A stretch of DNA of 9,556 nt from Janthinobacterium lividum (lineage in GTDB: Bacteria > Pseudomonadota > Gammaproteobacteria > Burkholderiales > Burkholderiaceae_D): contig CAMBDR010000102.1 in assembly GCA_945864765.1 (NCBI GenBank), positions 1 to 9,556 on the forward strand. The letters are read 5' to 3'. The notes beneath the pieces were generated by a model. The model searched no databases, had not been told where the DNA came from, and saw only the letters and a program-made list of their open reading frames with translations. The first letter of the stretch is position 1; every line of letters starts with the position of its first letter. The translations under genes and the position numbers were made by a program. Positions 5,701 through 9,556 of the stretch are shown here, in pieces.

Positions 5701-7072
5701 GTCCTCGATCTTCAAACCCTACGATCCCGACCATTCACGCGCCTGTTCTTGTGGTCGGCATGGCTCTCAGGCAGAACACAATGAAGAGGAGCAGCGCGCC
5801 GCTTTGGCGCGTGCATGCAACCCGGAAACACTTACTGAGGATGTGATCGAAGAAGCACTGATGCGTGCGCTATTTCCGCAAAATAGTGTGCGCCGAAAGT
5901 TTTTACAAGCCGTCGGTAGCAATACCGCCCGCGCCGCCATTGCCAGTGTCTTACCGCTGGCCTCGCTGCAAGCCATGGCGCAAGAGAAACAAGGTTCGCT
6001 GGAAAAGAAAGATTTAAAGATTGGCTTTATTGCCATTACCTGTGCCGCGCCCTTGATCATGGCGGATCCGCTCGGGTTTTATCGCAAGCAAGGATTGAAT
6101 GTGTCACTCAGCAAAACCGCTGGCTGGGCGTTGATTCGCGACAAAATGATTAACAAGGAATATGACGCCTCACATTTCCTGTCGCCGATGCCACTCGCCA
6201 TGTCGATGGGTTTAGGCTCCAATCCGATCCCGATGCGTATCGCCACCATCCAGAACATCAATGGCCAGGCCATTACGCTGCACGTCAAGCACAAAGACAA
6301 GCGCGACCCAAAACAGTGGAAAGGCTTCAAATTTGCGATTCCATTTGAATACTCGATGCACAATTTCTTGCTGCGTTATTATTTGGCCGAGCATGGGCTG
6401 GACCCGGATAAAGATGTGCAATTACGCGTCACGCCACCGCCTGAAATGGTAGCCAATTTACGGGCTGGCAATATTGATGGTTTTTTAGGGCCAGACCCAT
6501 TTAACCAGCGTGCGGTGTACGATGAAGTGGGTTTCATCCATATTTTATCCAAAGAAATTTGGGACGGCCACCCCTGCTGCGCGTTTGGCACCTCCGAAGA
6601 ATTCGTCAAACAAAACCCGAATACCTTTGCCGCCTTATTCCGCGCAGTCCTGACTGCCGCCGCCATGGCACAAAATCCGGCAAACCGCTCCTTGGTGGCC
6701 AAAGTGATTTCACCCCAGGCTTACCTGAACCAACCCGAAACCGTGGTCGAACAAGTGCTGACAGGCCGTTTTGCCGACGGTTTGGGCAAGATCCAAAACG
6801 TCCCCAACCGCGCCGATTTTGACCCCGTACCCTGGCATTCGATGGGCATTTGGATTTTGAGCCAAATGAAACGTTGGGGCTATATCAAAGGCGATGTCGA
6901 TTACAAAGGCATTACCGAAAAAGTATTTTTACTGACCGATGCCAAGCGTCATATGGTCTCGCTTGACCAAACGCCGCCCACCGGTTTCACCAAAAAGATC
7001 AAGGTGATGGGTAAAGATTTTGATCCTTTGCAAGTGGAAAAATACATCAACAGTTTTGCCATTAAGAAATAG
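5699..7072 (+). CDS. cynA: ABC-transporter substrate-binding protein, second paralog (probable cyanate binding, NrtA/CmpA-like)
   Basis: Same architecture as the upstream copy, 457 residues. The N-terminal polar segment has C16, C18, H21 and H27 (CSCGRH) and is followed by an acidic stretch. The Tat signal is R65-R66-KFLQAVG, then a hydrophobic region and AMA, with likely cleavage after A94. The mature domain begins DLKIGFIAIT and contains HPCCAFG (C293, C294). By eye well over half of the mature residues match the first copy. Differences cluster in the N-terminal segment, in the helix after AALFRA (TAAAMAQNPAN here, NSSLVASISTD in the first) and at the C-terminus. Only 9 bp separate its stop from the permease start, so it is the copy tightly linked to cynB. 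It could be the main receptor, with the upstream copy having a shifted affinity or ligand; this is not decidable from sequence alone. Confidence 0.85.
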   Translation: MSSIFKPYDPDHSRACSCGRHGSQAEHNEEEQRAALARACNPETLTEDVIEEALMRALFPQNSVRRKFLQAVGSNTARAAIASVLPLASLQAMAQEKQGSLEKKDLKIGFIAITCAAPLIMADPLGFYRKQGLNVSLSKTAGWALIRDKMINKEYDASHFLSPMPLAMSMGLGSNPIPMRIATIQNINGQAITLHVKHKDKRDPKQWKGFKFAIPFEYSMHNFLLRYYLAEHGLDPDKDVQLRVTPPPEMVANLRAGNIDGFLGPDPFNQRAVYDEVGFIHILSKEIWDGHPCCAFGTSEEFVKQNPNTFAALFRAVLTAAAMAQNPANRSLVAKVISPQAYLNQPETVVEQVLTGRFADGLGKIQNVPNRADFDPVPWHSMGIWILSQMKRWGYIKGDVDYKGITEKVFLLTDAKRHMVSLDQTPPTGFTKKIKVMGKDFDPLQVEKYINSFAIKK

Positions 7073-7081
7073 GCGGCCCCC

Positions 7082-7948
7082 ATGTTCAACAGTCTTGGTT
7101 TTCGCGCGGCCTTAATTTCGCTGCTGATTTTGTTTTCTCTGCTCACGGTCTGGCATTTTGCCACCTTGGCTCCCGCAGCCGGGCCAGTGAAAGCCACCAC
7201 CGCGCAAGAAGACGAATACGCCAAACTGCTGGGTAAAAGCGCCACCAGCAGCAGCGAAACCAAGATCACAGGTTTTCCCACCCTGATGCAAATGGGGCAA
7301 GCCATCGTTAAACATTTGTCCAACCCGTTTTATGATAATGGCCCTAACGATAAAGGTATTGGCATTCAGTTGGGGCATTCCTTACAACGGGTGGGTCTGG
7401 GTTTTTTGATTGCTGCGCTGGTTGCGATTCCGCTGGGCTTTTTACTTGGTATGTCACCGCTGATGCAAAGAGCGCTTAATCCCTATATTCAAATCTTGAA
7501 GCCCATCTCGCCGCTGGCGTGGATGCCGCTGGCTTTGTACACGATTAAAGATTCCGGCATTTCGGGCATTTTTGTGATTTTTATTTGCTCGATTTGGCCC
7601 ATGCTGGTCAATACCGCCTTTGGGGTTGCCTCGGTGCGGCGCGAGTGGCTCGATGTGGCCAGAACCCTGGAAGTGAGTGCCTGGCGCAAAGCCTTCATTG
7701 TGATTTTGCCCGCCGCCGCGCCGACTATTTTGACCGGGATGCGCATTTCGATGGGGATTGCGTGGTTGGTGATTGTGGCGGCTGAAATGCTGGTCGGTGG
7801 CACCGGGATTGGTTATTTTGTCTGGAATGAGTGGAATAATCTGTCGCTGACCAGCGTGATTTTTGCCGTGCTGTTGATTGGCGTGGTGGGCATGCTGCTC
7901 GATTTGATTTTTGCGCGTTTGCAGAAATTTGTCAGCTATGTTGATTAA
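7082..7948 (+). CDS. cynB: ABC-transporter permease, probable cyanate importer (NrtB/SsuC-like)
   Basis: Inner-membrane channel subunit that works as a homodimer with the ATPase downstream. It has 288 residues. A first membrane segment lies at about 8-30, followed by a periplasmic loop of some 65 residues. The binding-protein-dependent transport domain starts near residue 97, with hydrophobic segments around 101-123, 133-153, 160-183, 205-240 and 258-278. The cytoplasmic EAA loop (about 188-212: EWLDVARTLEVSAWRKAFIV, then LPAAAPTILTG) is the contact site for the ATPase. The start is supported by AGGCGG (7071-7076), 5 nt upstream and overlapping the stop of the preceding gene. This implies co-transcription and possibly translational coupling. 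The family shares transport of nitrate, cyanate, bicarbonate and sulfonates, so the substrate comes from context. Confidence 0.88.
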   Translation: MFNSLGFRAALISLLILFSLLTVWHFATLAPAAGPVKATTAQEDEYAKLLGKSATSSSETKITGFPTLMQMGQAIVKHLSNPFYDNGPNDKGIGIQLGHSLQRVGLGFLIAALVAIPLGFLLGMSPLMQRALNPYIQILKPISPLAWMPLALYTIKDSGISGIFVIFICSIWPMLVNTAFGVASVRREWLDVARTLEVSAWRKAFIVILPAAAPTILTGMRISMGIAWLVIVAAEMLVGGTGIGYFVWNEWNNLSLTSVIFAVLLIGVVGMLLDLIFARLQKFVSYVD

Positions 7949-7988
7949 ATGTGCTTGACCCAATGACACAGATAAAGCGATTCCTGCC

Positions 7989-8849
7989 ATGAGCACTTCT
8001 TTTTTAAGCATCAACAATCTGACCAAGCACTTCAATGAAACCACGCCACCTGTGTTTGACGCGGTCAACTTTACCATTGAAAAAGGCGAATTCGTTTGCA
8101 TCATCGGCCATTCCGGCTGCGGCAAAACCACCATCCTGAACCTGATGGCGGGCTTGACCGAGCCAACCTCAGGCAATGTGGTGATGGATGGTAAGCCGAT
8201 TCATGGCCCTAGCCTGGATCGCGGCGTGGTGTTCCAGGGCCATGCACTGATGCCCTGGTTATCGGTCTTATCGAATGTCTCGTTCGCGGTCAAATCGCGC
8301 TGGCCAAAGTACAATACGCAGCAAGTCCACGAACAGGCGATGCGCTATATCAGCATGGTAGGCTTAAAGGGTTCGGAGCATAAAAAGCCGTCGGAATTGT
8401 CGGGTGGAATGAAGCAGCGTGTCGGGATTGCGCGCGCCTTTTCGATTGAACCGAAAATGCTGTTGCTGGATGAGCCATTTGGTGCGCTGGACGCCTTAAC
8501 CCGTGGCGTGATTCAAGATGAATTATTGAAAATTTGTGCCGCCACCCATCAAACCGTTTTTATGGTCACGCATGACGTGGATGAAGCGATTTTACTGGCC
8601 GACAAAATCATGTTGATGTCTAACGGCCCGCATGCACGGATTGCGGAAATCGTCATCAACACCATGCCCAAAGAGCGCACCCGTGCCTCCATGCACCATG
8701 ATCCGCAGTTCTACCATATTCGCAATCATCTGGTAGACTTTTTGGTGAATCGTTCACGCCAGATTCAAGCCGAGGGCAAGTTTGATTTTGAAACCCAGAT
8801 CGTCAGCCCGGGTCTGGAAAAAACATCGCTTGGATTCGAAGTTGTTTAG
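7989..8849 (+). CDS. cynD: ABC-transporter ATP-binding protein, probable cyanate importer (NrtD/SsuB-like)
   Basis: Cytoplasmic ATPase that energises uptake through CynB. Its 286 residues carry all nucleotide-binding motifs in order: Walker A GHSGCGKTT (40-48), Q-loop Q83 (VVFQGHALMPW), signature LSGGMKQR (138-145), Walker B MLLLDEP with D161-E162, and the switch His H195 (VTHDVDEA). The C-terminal 75 residues or so are an extension usual for the nitrate/taurine branch. They show no fused binding domain of the NrtC type. The start is 40 bp after cynB, and an in-frame TGA at 7956 rules out a longer form; the ribosome-binding site is weak (no clear GGAG). Cyanate as substrate is inferred from the neighbouring cynS. 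Confidence 0.9.
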   Translation: MSTSFLSINNLTKHFNETTPPVFDAVNFTIEKGEFVCIIGHSGCGKTTILNLMAGLTEPTSGNVVMDGKPIHGPSLDRGVVFQGHALMPWLSVLSNVSFAVKSRWPKYNTQQVHEQAMRYISMVGLKGSEHKKPSELSGGMKQRVGIARAFSIEPKMLLLDEPFGALDALTRGVIQDELLKICAATHQTVFMVTHDVDEAILLADKIMLMSNGPHARIAEIVINTMPKERTRASMHHDPQFYHIRNHLVDFLVNRSRQIQAEGKFDFETQIVSPGLEKTSLGFEVV

Positions 8850-8900
8850 TCACACCATTGCATAAAATTAAATCCCTACCCCACCACAGGAGAACACAAC

Positions 8901-9344
8901 ATGGATCGCAACGAAGTCACTCAAAAAATCATCTCGGCCAAAGTCGCAAAAAAACTGACTTGGAAAGGTATTGCCGAGAGCATCGGTGCCAGTAAAGAAT
9001 GGACCACCGCTGCCATGCTGGGGCAAATGACCCTGAATTTACAACAAGCCACGGTCGCCAAAGGGCTGTTTGATTTGACCGATGAAGAAACCGCATGGCT
9101 GCAAATTGTGCCCTACAAAGGCTCGCTGCCCACCGCCGTGCCAACCGACCCGCTCATTTATCGCTGGTATGAATTGGTGAATGTGTATGGCACCACCATC
9201 AAGGAATTGATCCACGAAGAGTTTGGCGATGGCATCATGAGCGCGATTGATTTTTCGATGGATATTACGCGTGAACCAGACCCGAAGGGGGATCGTGTGA
9301 ATGTGGTGTTGAGTGGTAAGTTTTTGCCCTACAAAACCTATTAA
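8901..9344 (+). CDS. cynS: Cyanate hydratase (cyanase)
   Basis: Cytoplasmic enzyme that converts cyanate and bicarbonate to carbamate and CO2; carbamate then falls apart to ammonia and CO2. It allows cyanate to serve as a nitrogen source and removes a toxic carbamoylating agent. The product is 147 residues (E. coli 156). Residues 1-75 form the helical DNA-binding-like domain, including WKGIAESIGASKEWTTAAMLGQ. The catalytic domain follows, with R88, E91 and S114 spaced 3 and 23 apart exactly like E. coli R96, E99 and S122. YGTTIKELIHEEFGDGIMSAI is the family signature. AGGAGA lies 7 nt before the ATG. The gene sits 51 bp after cynD as the last gene of the cluster and identifies the transporter's likely substrate. 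The family is known as a decamer whose active sites form between dimers. Confidence 0.97.
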   Translation: MDRNEVTQKIISAKVAKKLTWKGIAESIGASKEWTTAAMLGQMTLNLQQATVAKGLFDLTDEETAWLQIVPYKGSLPTAVPTDPLIYRWYELVNVYGTTIKELIHEEFGDGIMSAIDFSMDITREPDPKGDRVNVVLSGKFLPYKTY

Positions 9345-9384
9345 ACCTACTAAAGTCAGTCTAAAACGATATCCAGCGCGTAGG

Positions 9385-9406
9385 GTGGGCACGCCTTTGT
9401 GCCCAC
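9385..9406. repeat. GTGGGCAC/GTGCCCAC hairpin, REP-like element or terminator after cynS
   Basis: GTGGGCAC (9385-9392) pairs perfectly with GTGCCCAC (9399-9406) around the loop GCCTTT. It is preceded by GTAGG, so the 5' part reads GTAGGGTGGGCAC. From memory, this palindrome type occurs as a dispersed repeat in many proteobacterial genomes. It lies 40 bp after the cynS stop. No U-tract follows, so it is more likely an mRNA 3' stabiliser or dispersed repeat than a simple intrinsic terminator. Confidence 0.65.
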
Positions 9407-9412
9407 TCAATT

Positions 9413-9430
9413 GAGAAGTACGCACTTCTC
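9413..9430. repeat. Second perfect hairpin after cynS
   Basis: GAGAAGT (9413-9419) pairs perfectly with ACTTCTC (9424-9430) around ACGC. It sits 6 bp after the GTGGGCAC hairpin. Together the two stems could end or protect the cyn transcript. There is no T-run directly after it. Confidence 0.55.
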
Positions 9431-9536
9431 TAGTGAAACTAAAAATTGCCATAAAAATGTGGTAATGGCATCTTATGGAATTGCAAATACAGCTGACAAC
9501 TGCCAATGCCAGTTACCTCTTTTACTTTTCACTAGA
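9429..9536. repeat. 108-bp inverted-repeat structure at the right end of the window
   Basis: The outer arms TCTAGTGAAA (9429-9438) and TTTCACTAGA (9527-9536) are perfect 10-bp inverted repeats. Inside them GGTAATGGCA (9461-9470) pairs with TGCCAGTTACC (9507-9517), with a single bulged G. No reading frame of note is enclosed. It could be a small non-autonomous mobile element, a structured RNA, or part of the control region of the next gene. I see no flanking target duplication. Confidence 0.4.
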
Positions 9537-9556
9537 ATGCAAAAGCCGATTATAAA

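Noticed and set aside
7454..8176. A 240-codon minus-strand frame across cynB and cynD
   Set aside because: It overlaps two conserved genes in antisense, is rich in His, Gln and Asn without domain structure, and reads through their junction.
4206..8849. Naming the transporter as nitrate (nrt), bicarbonate (cmp) or sulfonate (ssu) uptake
   Set aside because: The families overlap in sequence. The directly linked cynS favours cyanate, although a wider anion range remains possible.

Overview
The window looks like chromosomal DNA of a Gram-negative proteobacterium, most likely a betaproteobacterium. This rests on a Tat-exported nutrient-binding protein pair, the tRNA-Val/tRNA-Asp pair and the style of the DinB N-terminus. 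It is an inference from protein style, not a search result. Coding DNA is of roughly balanced GC, while the spacer before the transporter cluster is clearly AT-rich.

Layout: (1) 1-929, minus strand: the N-terminal 309 codons of DNA polymerase IV (dinB), running off the left edge. (2) 930-1110: a divergent promoter region with a LexA-like dyad, a tandem 11-bp repeat and an extended -10 for the next gene. (3) 1111-3264: oligopeptidase B (S9A serine peptidase) carrying a Sec-type signal peptide, so probably a periplasmic version of an enzyme that is usually cytoplasmic. (4) 3311-3625: a compact tRNA operon with a near-consensus promoter, tRNA-Val(TAC), tRNA-Asp(GTC) and a strong intrinsic terminator. 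(5) 3626-4205: an AT-rich, gene-free spacer. (6) 4206-9344: a cyanate uptake and degradation cluster. It has two tandem paralogous periplasmic binding proteins (here cynA1 and cynA2), one permease (cynB), one ATPase (cynD) and cyanase (cynS). (7) 9345-9556: non-coding DNA with two perfect hairpins, one of the GTAGGGTGGGCAC repeat type, and a larger inverted-repeat structure.

How the cluster works: the Tat-exported binding proteins capture a small anion, presumably cyanate. CynB and CynD move it inward using ATP. CynS then converts cyanate plus bicarbonate to ammonia and CO2, giving nitrogen supply and cyanate detoxification. The substrate assignment depends on the adjacent cynS, because the transporter family (NrtA/CmpA/SsuA-like) also includes nitrate, bicarbonate and sulfonate importers. 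No cynR-type regulator and no carbonic anhydrase (cynT) lie within the window.

The most unusual points are: the duplicated binding protein serving a single permease/ATPase; the conserved CSCG-plus-His N-terminal segment placed about 40 to 50 residues ahead of the twin-arginine motif in both copies; an orphan Shine-Dalgarno left after the first copy; the exported oligopeptidase B with one S1-pocket Glu replaced by Pro; and an 11-bp perfect inverted repeat bracketing tRNA-Val.
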